A stretch of DNA of 64,000 nt, from NCBI GenBank assembly GCA_024690665.1, contig JAILOU010000007.1, positions 18,595 through 82,594 of the forward strand. The letters are read 5' to 3'. This DNA is from Eubacterium sp. GTDB lineage: Bacteria; Bacillota; Clostridia; Lachnospirales; Lachnospiraceae. Made by a program: the position numbers and the translations under genes. This document shows, piece by piece, positions 16,305 through 24,922 of the stretch. Every line of letters begins with the position of its first letter. Position 1 is the stretch's first letter. The notes below the pieces were generated by a model. That model was not told the origin of the DNA, searched no databases, and saw only the letters and a program-made list of their open reading frames with translations.

Positions 16305-18206
16305 TTATACACCGGTCTCAAGAATCAAGCGTTCATACATTTCTGATAATGTTGAAATCATCTTGGACGATAAATTATAGGCGTTTTGAAACTTTACAAG
16401 GTCTAATGCTTCTTCATCCTCGTCAACTCCGGAAATGGATAATCTCTGGTTCGAAATTGTATTCGCCATATCCGTATAATTTGATGAAAAGATACTGGCT
16501 TCTTCTGTATCCACTGAGCTGTCCGAAATCAGACACTGTAAAAAATCTGAAGCTGCACAGCCTCGGTACATCACTACCTCATCCTTTAATGTGGCAAGAG
16601 TTGTTACCACCGAATAATCGGCAACACCGTTAAGTGGATCATCGGTTGTTGCGAATCGATTCGGATCTTCTAAAGATTCATCGGATACCGCCACCGAAAG
16701 TGCTGTAAGTGCATAATAACTTTGACTGGTATCTGTTGAAACACTTGAAAAGCTTGTCGTCTTCTCTCCCAAATCAATCTGCGTTGTATCCGTTGTGCTG
16801 TTGGCCACCCAAAAGCATCCCATTGCAACCGGATCTCCGTCTTCGTTCAGATAATAATTACACTCGGCATTTCCATCAGAATCGTAAGCAATTTCTCCGG
16901 TATCATCAATTTGATACATCTCCATCTTATTAAACTCCGCACAGAAATTTCGAAGAAACTCTGTAAGCTGTGCCTGGTAATATGGAATTCCCATATAATC
17001 TACATCATCACCGACCGTCAGTCTCGTTGCGCTTTCAATTGCTGTCGTGTCGGTTCCTTCTGCCAAAGTAAAGGCAAATGTCTCAAGTTCTCCTTCGTCG
17101 TTATAATATGCCGTGAAGGAATCATAGACATAATCGACATTATTAACGGTAATAACACCGGACTCCGGAAGTGTTAACTCGGAAACCGAAATTGCTGAAT
17201 CAGCCGTTACCGAAACAACTGCTTTTGTCCCGGTTGTAGATACACCGGTAATGGTACTTTGGAAATATTCTCCGTTATTCCCGTCTCTTAAAAGCAACAA
17301 GCCCTTTAATTTGCCGGAACCGGTAGAACTTTCTGCATGGAAGGTGTTTCCCGTGCTTTCCCACTCAATTTCATATAAGCCGTCCGCATCTGTCTGGTTT
17401 ACTTTTTCTTCTCTTGCAACGCATTTTAAGGTGTCATATTCATTTCCGCTAACCAATGTCTGTCCATTGATTTTCACCGTATAAATCGTTGCGCCTGTAT
17501 AGTAATCCTCATTGTTGGAATTCTTAACCAGCGTCTCAGATGCCTCTGTCGGCACGATTTCTGATAATTCATCGATCAATAAAGCTCTCTGGTCACGAAG
17601 CTCATTGGCCGTACCACCCTGAATCTCAATCGTGTTAATCTGGTCGTTTAACACTGCAATCTTCTTGGCAATGGCATTGATTTCATCGACTGCCGATTTC
17701 ACCTGCGTATTCAGGTCTTCTTGAAGATCCTGAAGAGATGTTGCCGTAGAATTAAAATAAGTTGCCATCGACTGTGCACTCGAGATAAACTGGTTTCTCA
17801 CACTGTCGTCAGACGAATTGGTTGCCAGCGTCTCTAAGTTATTAAACATCGTAGAAAGAATTGTAGAAAATCCGGTTGTTGATTCATCATCTGCCAGATA
17901 ATCTTCAATCTGTACGGCATATTCATATAAGGTGTCATACAATCCCACAGATGCATTATTCGTCCAGTATTTGTTGTCATAATAAACATCTCTTACCTGC
18001 GTAATGGATTCTGTTTCAACACCGGTTCCAAGCGTACCGTACTTGGCATTAACGCGAAGTGCAGCAGATGCCACGCGGTTGGTAACCTGCTTTGAATATC
18101 CTTCTGTCTGTACATTTGAAATATTATTTGCAACGGTATTGGTCGCAATCTGATAAGTAGAAAGACCACTATGTGCAGTTGATAATCCTAAAAAGGTTGA
18201 TGGCAT
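16305..18206 (-). CDS. flgK: Flagellar hook-associated protein FlgK, copy 1
   Basis: A 633-residue HAP1. N-terminus MPSTFLGLSTAHSGLSTYQIATNTVANNISNVQTEGYSKQV contains the rod/hook-type helix with the ANNISNxxTxGY motif; the C-terminus ISGVDEDEEALDLVKFQNAYNLSSKMISTLSEMYERLI is the FlgK/FlgE-type D0 helix. Mid-region has the DEINAIAKKIAVLNDQINTIEIQGGTANELRDQRALLIDELSEIV helices. It is the second of two tandem FlgK genes, with an 17-bp gap and its own ribosome binding site. The two are not close copies (see the next gene), so they probably have distinct places at the hook-filament junction. Confidence 0.92.
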   Translation of the reverse strand: MPSTFLGLSTAHSGLSTYQIATNTVANNISNVQTEGYSKQVTNRVASAALRVNAKYGTLGTGVETESITQVRDVYYDNKYWTNNASVGLYDTLYEYAVQIEDYLADDESTTGFSTILSTMFNNLETLATNSSDDSVRNQFISSAQSMATYFNSTATSLQDLQEDLNTQVKSAVDEINAIAKKIAVLNDQINTIEIQGGTANELRDQRALLIDELSEIVPTEASETLVKNSNNEDYYTGATIYTVKINGQTLVSGNEYDTLKCVAREEKVNQTDADGLYEIEWESTGNTFHAESSTGSGKLKGLLLLRDGNNGEYFQSTITGVSTTGTKAVVSVTADSAISVSELTLPESGVITVNNVDYVYDSFTAYYNDEGELETFAFTLAEGTDTTAIESATRLTVGDDVDYMGIPYYQAQLTEFLRNFCAEFNKMEMYQIDDTGEIAYDSDGNAECNYYLNEDGDPVAMGCFWVANSTTDTTQIDLGEKTTSFSSVSTDTSQSYYALTALSVAVSDESLEDPNRFATTDDPLNGVADYSVVTTLATLKDEVVMYRGCAASDFLQCLISDSSVDTEEASIFSSNYTDMANTISNQRLSISGVDEDEEALDLVKFQNAYNLSSKMISTLSEMYERLILETGV

Positions 18207-18223
18207 ATCTTACACCCCTCGTT

Positions 18224-20020
18224 CTATAAATTCGTTACAATATGTTCAATCATTTCGCTGATAACGTTGATGTACCGGCTGGCTGCGTTATACGCATTTT
18301 GGTATTTGATCATCTTAGTCAGCTCTTCATCGGAAGAAACACCGAGCACGGAACTTCTGGAAGTCGTAAGAGCTTCTGTTGTGCTCTCTAAGTTTTCAAC
18401 CGTTGTCTTAAATACATTACCGTTTGTTCCAAGTTCTCCGACCATCTGCTCGTAATACTCTGCAAATGTCCAGGTTCCTCCTATTGTCGGATTCAGCTGT
18501 AAGTCAGCGCTTTCCCACATGCTTGAAAGTGCTTCGCCAAGTTCGTAGCTGACTTCCCCGTTTTGTTCTAAGTGCGGAAGCATGCTCGAATCCTGCTGAA
18601 TCGTTTCATTAATGGAAAGACTCTTGATGGTATACATCATGCTGGTATCCGTTAAGTCTTCTTCGTTATATAGATAATAGGTGTTACCCGATGAATCGGT
18701 CACCTCTGTGTATCTATCGCATCCTGTTCTGGTAAACAATTCCTGCGGCGGCAATTCTCCGTCACTTCCCACGCAACAGTTATCAGTGTCTAATACTCTT
18801 GTTGAATCGGTAATGGTATAACTGTTTCCATCTGCATCCGTCACAATTGTTCCGGTGGTAAGTCCTGCGTCGTTAGCTGTTGTCAGCGGGCTTAACAGAT
18901 CGTTAATCGTTGTTACGATGGAATGAATCAGTGTGTCAAATTCTGCCTGTGTATTTAAACAAACCGATGCGCCCGTAAGCTCATCATATTCGCTTTCTGT
19001 CTTGTAATCATCTTCTGTCAGTTCACTAAAATACTCTGCTGTTGTATTGACCAGGTCATACATATCACGGTAATCTGCCACGCTGTCGCCTCTTGCAAGT
19101 AAGATTCCCTTTAGCTTACCGATATCGGAATTATACGCTGAGGAAATCTCGGCTTCTAAGTCAAACACTTCGTAGTTGTTACCATCGCTGTCTTGTCCAA
19201 GCTGCGGCCAGATTGGAGTTGCGAATCCGGTTGACTTATCGTATTCAACGTCCATCTCATAGACCATTGCTTCATTGATAAATTCCACACCTTCAATGCT
19301 TACCTTCACAATCCCCTGCGTCGTCTCCTTGTAAGAGATGTTGCACAGTTCAGCAAGTTCATCAAGCGCCAGGTCTCTTTCATCTCGAAGTGAAGATGCT
19401 GTTTCCACTCCGCCTGCTTCAATCTTTTGAATCTGAATATTTAATTCGTAAATGGTATTGCCCAGTTCATTAATCTTATCAACCGCATCCTCGATTTGGT
19501 CATTTAACTGTGTCTGATAGGTATTAATGCTTTCATATACCGCCTGAGCTCTTGTAATAAAAAGAGATGCCTTTTGGAGAACAAGATTCTGATTTACGCT
19601 GCTGGACGGGTCCTTTGCCAGTTCCTGAAAAGCAACCCAGAGACTTTCGTCATCACTACTTAAGATATTCTGAAATGACTCTCCGTCAAGTTCTTGCAGG
19701 ATATCCTCAATTTCTGTAGTTGCGTCGTAAGATGCAGAATAAAATTCATATCGTCCAACTTCCTGACGATATGACTGATCCAAAAAGACATCACGTGTAT
19801 GAAGAACGTCTGAGATCGAAACTCCCAGACCATTCGTCTGCTTACTGATCGCTGCCGACACCCCGGAAGCGATATAAGTTTTGTCTGCAAACAGCACCTG
19901 CTGACGTACATAACCGGTTGTATCTACATTCGTCAAGTTGTTCGCTGTTATGTTCATTGCATTTTGACTATTTTGTAATCCGGATGCTCCCACCCAGAGA
20001 CTTCCCATACTGTTTGCCAT
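18224..20020 (-). CDS. flgK: Flagellar hook-associated protein FlgK, copy 2
   Basis: A 598-residue HAP1 paralogue: MANSMGSLWVGASGLQNSQNAMNITANNLTNVDTTGYVRQQVLF at the start, QLNDQIEDAVDKINELGNTIYELNIQIQKIEAGG in the middle, VSSDEELTKMIKYQNAYNAASRYINVISEMIEHIV at the end. It matches the canonical FlgK ends at least as well as the other copy. Being nearest the promoter and just after flgN, it may be the standard HAP1; the other could be an extra junction layer. The internal domains share little sequence with copy 1. Confidence 0.92.
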   Translation of the reverse strand: MANSMGSLWVGASGLQNSQNAMNITANNLTNVDTTGYVRQQVLFADKTYIASGVSAAISKQTNGLGVSISDVLHTRDVFLDQSYRQEVGRYEFYSASYDATTEIEDILQELDGESFQNILSSDDESLWVAFQELAKDPSSSVNQNLVLQKASLFITRAQAVYESINTYQTQLNDQIEDAVDKINELGNTIYELNIQIQKIEAGGVETASSLRDERDLALDELAELCNISYKETTQGIVKVSIEGVEFINEAMVYEMDVEYDKSTGFATPIWPQLGQDSDGNNYEVFDLEAEISSAYNSDIGKLKGILLARGDSVADYRDMYDLVNTTAEYFSELTEDDYKTESEYDELTGASVCLNTQAEFDTLIHSIVTTINDLLSPLTTANDAGLTTGTIVTDADGNSYTITDSTRVLDTDNCCVGSDGELPPQELFTRTGCDRYTEVTDSSGNTYYLYNEEDLTDTSMMYTIKSLSINETIQQDSSMLPHLEQNGEVSYELGEALSSMWESADLQLNPTIGGTWTFAEYYEQMVGELGTNGNVFKTTVENLESTTEALTTSRSSVLGVSSDEELTKMIKYQNAYNAASRYINVISEMIEHIVTNL

Positions 20021-20037
20021 AAAAAAAACCTCTTTTT

Positions 20038-20550
20038 CTACTGTTTTGTATCAAACCCCGAAGACCCCAATAAATCACCGGTGTTAAAAGCATTCCGGTT
20101 ATAGTTCGCGGTCTCAGGCGCCTGACGAAAACTTCGAAAGAGGTTTAAGTCATATTCTACAAGCTCTAAAGCCTGCTCAGTTAATACTCGATTTTGCTCA
20201 TTGATGGTCGACACTTCTTTTAGCGTTGCCCCAAGCTTTGTCCTGATTTCAGTTAAACGAGACTGTTGTTCCGGTTGCTTATCCAATATTTCAATCATTT
20301 TTCCAAGCGTCAGTTCTTCCTTTTTCTTATTCAGAACAACTGACATATCATCCATGATCTGTTCCCGCTTATTCTCGAGATTTCTAAGCGCACTGGAAAC
20401 ATCCTGTTCCCGTTCTGTCAGCACCTCTAGTTCCTCAACGTCAGCATCGATTAAAACCTGCTTTTTTCTCTGTCCGAGTTTTAACAGCTTCTCATATTCA
20501 TCGTGCTCACGTTCGAGGACTTCTAGAAGGTTTTCCATCAAACTTGCCAA
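20038..20550 (-). CDS. flgN: Flagellar export chaperone FlgN
   Basis: A 170-residue helical protein: MASLMENLLEVLEREHDEYEKLLKLGQRKKQVLIDADVEELEVLTEREQDVSSALRNLENKREQIMDDM is a FlgN/YvyG-type long coiled coil. It escorts FlgK and FlgL to the export gate; both clients are encoded directly downstream. Typical Gram-positive order flgM-flgN-flgK-flgL. The C-terminal ~35 residues are polar and less conserved. Confidence 0.88.
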   Translation of the reverse strand: MASLMENLLEVLEREHDEYEKLLKLGQRKKQVLIDADVEELEVLTEREQDVSSALRNLENKREQIMDDMSVVLNKKKEELTLGKMIEILDKQPEQQSRLTEIRTKLGATLKEVSTINEQNRVLTEQALELVEYDLNLFRSFRQAPETANYNRNAFNTGDLLGSSGFDTKQ

Positions 20551-20565
20551 TTTTTTCCCTCATTT

Positions 20566-20847
20566 CTATATCAGAGATTCGTTGTATTTTTCTAGTAATT
20601 TTGAAGCAAAATCATCTGTGCTTACGCTGTAACTTCCGTTATCAATTGCGCTTTTCACACTTGCGACTTTGTCTTCTCTGATATCTGAAGCATTCTTGAC
20701 TGCATCTTTCGCTACCTGGAATGCCTGACCGAAAGAAGAAATCTGTACTTCATCTCTTGCTGAGGTTGTGTTTGACGATGCATAAGCTTTGCCCGTCTTA
20801 GAGGTTTTGTAAACCTGCGAAATTTGATTATAGGCTTCTATACGCAT
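20566..20847 (-). CDS. flgM: Anti-sigma-28 factor FlgM
   Basis: A 93-residue protein with a disordered N-terminal half (MRIEAYNQISQVYKTSKTGKAYASSNT, the usual MKI-type start) and a sigma-binding C-terminal half (RDEVQISSFGQAFQVAKDAVKNASDIREDKVASVKSAIDNGSYSVSTDDFASKLLEKY). It inhibits sigma-28 until exported through the completed hook. First gene of the operon and preceded by a sigma-28 promoter, giving the expected negative feedback loop. Confidence 0.93.
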   Translation of the reverse strand: MRIEAYNQISQVYKTSKTGKAYASSNTTSARDEVQISSFGQAFQVAKDAVKNASDIREDKVASVKSAIDNGSYSVSTDDFASKLLEKYNESLI

Positions 20848-20921
20848 ATTTATGCATCTCCTTTCTCTATCTCTTATCTGTTTCGAAAAATATGTAACCC
20901 TAACCTATTCTTCTGTATTAT

Positions 20922-20948
20922 GTATCGGAGATTCTCATTAAAACATTA
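20922..20948 (-). promoter_or_regulatory. Sigma-28 promoter of the flgM operon
   Basis: Minus strand: CTAA/TAAT (20945-20949), 15-16 bp, TCCGATAC (20922-20929). It matches the neuB-operon promoter almost base for base in both boxes. Confidence 0.7.
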
Positions 20949-21053
20949 GTCTTTTTTTATGAAAACTTAAAAAAGTACCCATAGTCCTAGTGTTTCCTGA
21001 CTTTCTTCCTACTCATCCGATACTCTCAGCTCACCAATCTAAGCAGTAAAAAA

Positions 21054-21090
21054 ACTGCCGATTAGTATTGCTATGATACTTATCGGCAGT
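21054..21090 (-). terminator. Rho-independent terminator of the SDR-exoA unit
   Basis: ACTGCCGAT / ATCGGCAGT, a perfect 9-bp stem extended by AGTAT/ATACT, followed on the minus strand by seven T residues (GGCAGTTTTTTTACTGC). Confidence 0.88.
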
Positions 21091-21135
21091 ACGAGCCTAT
21101 TTCTTTAGACTTATTCTAAGTTGCATTAATTGATT

Positions 21136-21903
21136 CTAGATTTCAATCTCAAGTGCCACCGGGCAGTGGTCTGAGCCGAGCACTTTTGTTAAAATCTTCG
21201 CATCCACCAGATTCTCGCGGATTCGTTCCGATACCAGGAAGTAGTCAATACGCCATCCTGCATTCTTCTCTCTGGCTTTAAATCGATACGACCACCACGA
21301 ATAGATCTCGGTCTGATTCGGATAGAAATACCGGAAGGTATCTACAAATCCTGCATCAAAGAGTTCGTCAATCTTATTACGCTCCTCATCGGTAAATCCG
21401 GCATTCTTGTGGTTGGTCTTCGGATTTTTAAGATCGATATCCTGATAGGCCACATTCATATCTCCGCAGACAACAACCGGCTTTTTCACATCCAGACTCT
21501 TTAGATATTCTCGAAAATCATCTTCCCACTTCATCCGGTATTCCAAACGTTTCAGTTCGGTCTGTGAATTCGGCGTATAGACCGTTACAAAATAATACGA
21601 GTCAAATTCCAGCGTAATCACGCGGCCTTCCTGATCATGCTCTTCGATACCCATGCCGTATGTTACATTAAGCGGTTCTTCCTTGGTGAAAATCGCCGTT
21701 CCGGAATACCCCTTCTTCACAGCATAATTCCAGTACTGATGATACCCCTGCAGTTCTAAATCGATCTGTCCTTCCTGCAACTTACTTTCCTGGATACAAA
21801 AGATATCTGCATCTGCTTCCATGAAAAATTCCATAAATCCCTTTGTCACGCAGGCTCTAAGGCCATTGACATTCCATGATACAAACTTTTTACTACTTGC
21901 CAT
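21136..21903 (-). CDS. exoA: Exodeoxyribonuclease III / AP endonuclease
   Basis: A 255-residue ExoA/Xth enzyme that nicks DNA at abasic sites and degrades 3' ends in base-excision repair. Motifs in order: KFVSWNVNGLRA, FCIQESKLQ (metal-binding Glu), YFVTVYTPNSQ, VVCGDMNVAYQDIDLKNP (Asp-Asn active site), YSWWSYRFKAREKNAGWRIDYFLVSE and the terminal SDHCPVALEI catalytic His. Full length. It follows the SDR gene after 12 bp with GGAAG as ribosome binding site, so the two share a transcript. Confidence 0.96.
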   Translation of the reverse strand: MASSKKFVSWNVNGLRACVTKGFMEFFMEADADIFCIQESKLQEGQIDLELQGYHQYWNYAVKKGYSGTAIFTKEEPLNVTYGMGIEEHDQEGRVITLEFDSYYFVTVYTPNSQTELKRLEYRMKWEDDFREYLKSLDVKKPVVVCGDMNVAYQDIDLKNPKTNHKNAGFTDEERNKIDELFDAGFVDTFRYFYPNQTEIYSWWSYRFKAREKNAGWRIDYFLVSERIRENLVDAKILTKVLGSDHCPVALEIEI

Positions 21904-21915
21904 ATAACTTCCTTT

Positions 21916-22854
21916 CTATATGCGTCTCATACCTTCCCAAATATACATTGCGGCTTCTCTTGAAATCAGCTTTGCGAAAATCCTGTGTACAATGCAAAAG
22001 ATTCCCGGCGTCGCCACTGCCCGTCCGATTCTCGATGCCCGAAGCGAGCGCTTTGCGACCGGCTCTGCCTTTGTGGAAAATGGGAAATGTCTGACGGCGC
22101 TGTGTCCATGCACCATCTGCTCGTCATCTTTCGCTACTGATATAAACTCGGTGTCTTTAATCCAATACGGGCATACTGCCGTCACCTTAATCCTGCGAGG
22201 CAAAAGTTCCATCCGAAGTCCTCTTGTGTAATTGTATAAAAACGCCTTACTTGCGGCGTAGATATTCATATGTTGAAGTGGCTGAAATGCTGCCGTTGAA
22301 CACACTTCCATAATGCGGTCTCCCGCCTTCATAAACGGAAGTGCCACAAGCGTTGTATCAACTGCTGCCTTGCAGTTTAAATCAATCATATGTCCACTGT
22401 CAAACCGACTGACTCTTTCATAGTTCCCAATCTTGGCATACCCGGCGCAGACAATTAACAGCCCGATACGAACCTGCTCTTTTTTCAGTTCTTCTTCTAA
22501 TCTCGCATAGCTAATATCATCCGTCAAATCAAGTGCAAGAACTTTAGCGGGCATCCCCATCTGCTTAAGCTGATTAGAAAACGCCTCAAGTCTGTCCGCG
22601 CGTCTTGCCACCAGCCAGATTTCCTCAATACCTTTTTCTGTTACTGCAATCTGCCTTGCATAAGCATTGCCCAGTCCGCTCGAAGCTCCGGTTACCAGCG
22701 CAATTCTTTTTTCATCATCCCTATCCGGTGCTTTTTTCTTCGCAAGAAGTGCCGTCACATAGACCAATATGATGCTGACTATGACAAACAACACGAAGAC
22801 ATTACCAAAAAAGTTTCGCAGCCACCAGACAATATCCATTAACACATCCCACAT
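21916..22854 (-). CDS. Membrane-anchored short-chain dehydrogenase/reductase
   Basis: A 312-residue protein with an N-terminal membrane segment (residues ~12-37, NFFGNVFVLFVIVSIILVYVTALLA) followed by a classical SDR domain: ALVTGASSGLGNAYARQ (TGxxxGxG cofactor motif), LALDLTDD, LIVCAGYAKIG (NAG variant CAG), Ser-Tyr-Lys catalytic set in VCSTAAFQPLQHMNIYAASKAFL. NADP(H) preference is likely but unproven. Substrate unknown; the similar membrane SDRs act on lipids or ketones. It precedes exoA, and its promoter with an extended -10 lies directly upstream. Confidence 0.82.
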   Translation of the reverse strand: MWDVLMDIVWWLRNFFGNVFVLFVIVSIILVYVTALLAKKKAPDRDDEKRIALVTGASSGLGNAYARQIAVTEKGIEEIWLVARRADRLEAFSNQLKQMGMPAKVLALDLTDDISYARLEEELKKEQVRIGLLIVCAGYAKIGNYERVSRFDSGHMIDLNCKAAVDTTLVALPFMKAGDRIMEVCSTAAFQPLQHMNIYAASKAFLYNYTRGLRMELLPRRIKVTAVCPYWIKDTEFISVAKDDEQMVHGHSAVRHFPFSTKAEPVAKRSLRASRIGRAVATPGIFCIVHRIFAKLISREAAMYIWEGMRRI

Positions 22855-22880
22855 ATGAAGCGCCTACCTTTCTGTCTCGT

Positions 22881-22889
22881 ATTATAACA
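22881..22889 (-). promoter_or_regulatory. Extended -10 promoter of the SDR-exoA unit
   Basis: Minus strand TGTTATAAT (TGn-TATAAT), 27 bp before the SDR start codon. The -35 region is poor, which is usual for extended -10 promoters. Confidence 0.5.
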
Positions 22890-22936
22890 GATTTTAAATC
22901 GATAGAATACATCACAAAATGCAACAAACGGACATC

Positions 22937-22967
22937 TTACCCTCCGGCTTATTAAGCCGCCCGGTAA
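22937..22967 (-). terminator. Terminator of the microcompartment operon
   Basis: TTACC...CGGCTT / AAGCCG...GGTAA: a dyad with CGGCTTAATAAGCCG at its tip, 33 bp after the pduT stop. The downstream minus strand is T-rich (GTTTGTTGCATTTTG) but without a clean U-run. Confidence 0.6.
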
Positions 22968-22999
22968 AATGCCCGCCTGTGCATATTTCTCCCTAATCT

Positions 23000-23545
23000 T
23001 TAAAGAAGAGTTTCTAGTAGGTCTTTATGTGGATGCGGAATGACAACCTTACTAATCAGCATTCCGCTTTCCATCGCTTCTTCAATTCCGGCGCTGACTG
23101 CAGCTTCCACCGCCGATACATCTCCTGTCATCGTAACAAAAGACTTTCCACCGATTCCCGTGCCAAGTCGCACCTCAATCAGAGTAATTCCTGCAGCCTT
23201 CACTGCCGCATCGGCACCAACCACTGCAGCGGCTACAGAAAAGTATTCCATCACACCAACCGCCTTAATTGTCTCCGGCATAGTTGCCAGATTGATGGCT
23301 TCAATTACCTGTGGATGTACTCTCGGAATGATAAGCTCATCAATCAATGAATCCCTTATCACTTCCTTACCTGCCTCCATCGCTGCGTCTACCGCAGATA
23401 CTTCCCCGGACACCATGATGTGATATTTTCCGGGACAGCTCGGCCGCGATGTTACGAGTCTTACCTCTGCAGCCTTAAGCATTGCATCAGCACCTTCTAT
23501 TCCTTTTGCAATACTATTGCTTTCTAAAAATCCTATCGTAATCAT
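23000..23545 (-). CDS. pduT: PduT-like trimeric shell protein with Fe-S cysteine
   Basis: A 181-residue tandem BMC-domain protein (residues ~2-85 and ~93-178: IGFLESNSIAKGIEGADAMLKAAEV and VGVMEYFSVAAAVVGADAAVKAAGITL). The pore loop of the first domain reads TSRPSCPGKY; Cys37 corresponds to the cysteine that holds a [4Fe-4S] cluster on the three-fold axis of Salmonella PduT. With PduS encoded next to it, this gives a probable path for electrons through the shell. It is the last gene of the operon, 15 bp after pduS. Confidence 0.92.
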   Translation of the reverse strand: MITIGFLESNSIAKGIEGADAMLKAAEVRLVTSRPSCPGKYHIMVSGEVSAVDAAMEAGKEVIRDSLIDELIIPRVHPQVIEAINLATMPETIKAVGVMEYFSVAAAVVGADAAVKAAGITLIEVRLGTGIGGKSFVTMTGDVSAVEAAVSAGIEEAMESGMLISKVVIPHPHKDLLETLL

Positions 23546-23560
23546 GTGAGCTTCTCCTTA

Positions 23561-24907
23561 TTATCTTTCAATTACTACAATTCCGTCTCCTACGCTTGTG
23601 ACCTTACCGCTGATTGCAGCATGAATGTTGGCTCCTAATGCTTTGTCCGGAATCTTTGCCACCAGACTTCCCTTATTTACAATATCACCGGTCTGCACAA
23701 CCGGCTCAGCCGGTGCTCCAATATGCTGCTGCAGCAAAATCGTCACCTTGTTTGGCATCAGCGTCTTTAGTTCATGAATTGTATAATCGTAATACTGTTC
23801 TACCCCGAGTCTGGCCGCGATTCTGTGTGAAGGAATCCGGCGATACTCCCGGTCTTGTCTAAGCTGATATGACTGATTCGTATCCTTTTGATACTTAAAT
23901 CCGGCTTTTCGAAGCTCATTTTTAAGATAGATATTCACCTGTCTTGGGGCTAGCCCCATCGGACAGGCATATGCCTCACAAACGCCGCATTCCGAACATG
24001 TCATCACTTCTTGAACGTCTTTATCATTCAGGATTGATGTCACATCATTAACATAGGCCATCTTACGCATAATCTTATGCGGCGACAGCGGATGCCCGCT
24101 TAGATATCTTGGACACATCTGTGTACAGGTCTGGCACTGAATACAAGAGCCCTTGGCTCTTTTTTGAATATAATGCAACGGTGTTTCCCGCATCTTGACA
24201 AGATGTGCCTCATCCGGAACGATGACAACTCCCGAAGTCGTCTTCGTTACAAATTGCTGCTCTAGCATTTCTTTTGGATAAACCTTTCCCATCAAAGGTC
24301 CGCCTATCAAGATGTGATACTCTTGTGTCGTTACACCCCCGGCCGCTTCAATGCATTCCTTTAACGGCGTTCCAAGCGGTGCATTTACAATCACCGGACT
24401 CTTAACTGCTCCTGTAACGGTCAGATACTTATCTGTAAACGGCTTATCTTCCAGCGCTTCATAGATGGCATACACTGTCGCAACATTGGAAACCACTGCC
24501 CCAACATCCAGCGGAATGCCGGATGGCGGAACGGTTCGTCCCGTCACCTCCAGCACCATAATCTGTTCATCTCCGGCCGGATAAAAGTTCTTTAGGAAAA
24601 ACAGCTTTGTCTTACTGTTTTGATCCCGGATGGCACGCTCCAAAGAAGCGATTTCCTCCTGATAAGTCTCCTTTAAGGCAATATACACCTTCTTGGCCTT
24701 TGTCAGCTCAGCCACCCGATCAAGCGCCGTTATAATTTCTTTTGCCTTATTCAGCATCAGATAGCGGTCTGTCCGCAGCAAAGGTTCACACTCCGCTGCG
24801 TTGACAATCAGATATTCCACCTCACAATTTAATTTGACATGGGTTGGAAATCCGGCGCCTCCACATCCAACGATTCCGGCTTTTTTAATCTGCTCTAATA
24901 CTTCCAT
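23561..24907 (-). CDS. pduS: PduS-like RnfC-type electron transfer flavoprotein
   Basis: A 448-residue relative of PduS (cobalamin reductase in B12-dependent pathways) and RnfC. N-terminal glycine-rich FMN/NADH site: AGIVGCGGAGFPTHVKLN and YLIVNAAECEPLLRTDR; a SLBB-like region near 170-240; two [4Fe-4S] motifs CIQCQTCTQMCP (~256-267) and CSECGVCEAYACP (~300-312); a biotinyl-like C-terminal hammerhead (GDIVNKGSLVAKIPDKALG). No B12 enzyme is encoded here, so the substrate is more likely the NAD pool or PduT's cluster. Keeps redox balance inside the compartment by inference. Overlaps nothing; gap 15 bp on each side. Confidence 0.9.
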   Translation of the reverse strand: MEVLEQIKKAGIVGCGGAGFPTHVKLNCEVEYLIVNAAECEPLLRTDRYLMLNKAKEIITALDRVAELTKAKKVYIALKETYQEEIASLERAIRDQNSKTKLFFLKNFYPAGDEQIMVLEVTGRTVPPSGIPLDVGAVVSNVATVYAIYEALEDKPFTDKYLTVTGAVKSPVIVNAPLGTPLKECIEAAGGVTTQEYHILIGGPLMGKVYPKEMLEQQFVTKTTSGVVIVPDEAHLVKMRETPLHYIQKRAKGSCIQCQTCTQMCPRYLSGHPLSPHKIMRKMAYVNDVTSILNDKDVQEVMTCSECGVCEAYACPMGLAPRQVNIYLKNELRKAGFKYQKDTNQSYQLRQDREYRRIPSHRIAARLGVEQYYDYTIHELKTLMPNKVTILLQQHIGAPAEPVVQTGDIVNKGSLVAKIPDKALGANIHAAISGKVTSVGDGIVVIER

Positions 24908-24922
24908 GGCAGCCCCTTTCGA

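Larger units (their letters stand above)
20848..21135. other. Intergenic region between flgM and exoA
   Basis: Contains the flgM sigma-28 promoter (20922-20948) and, at its left-hand end for the minus-strand exoA transcript, the exoA terminator (21054-21090). A second TCCGATAC on the plus strand (21016-21023) has no matching -35 box. No further gene is visible. Confidence 0.5.

Noticed and set aside
21016-21023. Plus-strand sigma-28 -10 box TCCGATAC
   Set aside because: No TAAA-like box at 15-16 bp and no plus-strand gene downstream.
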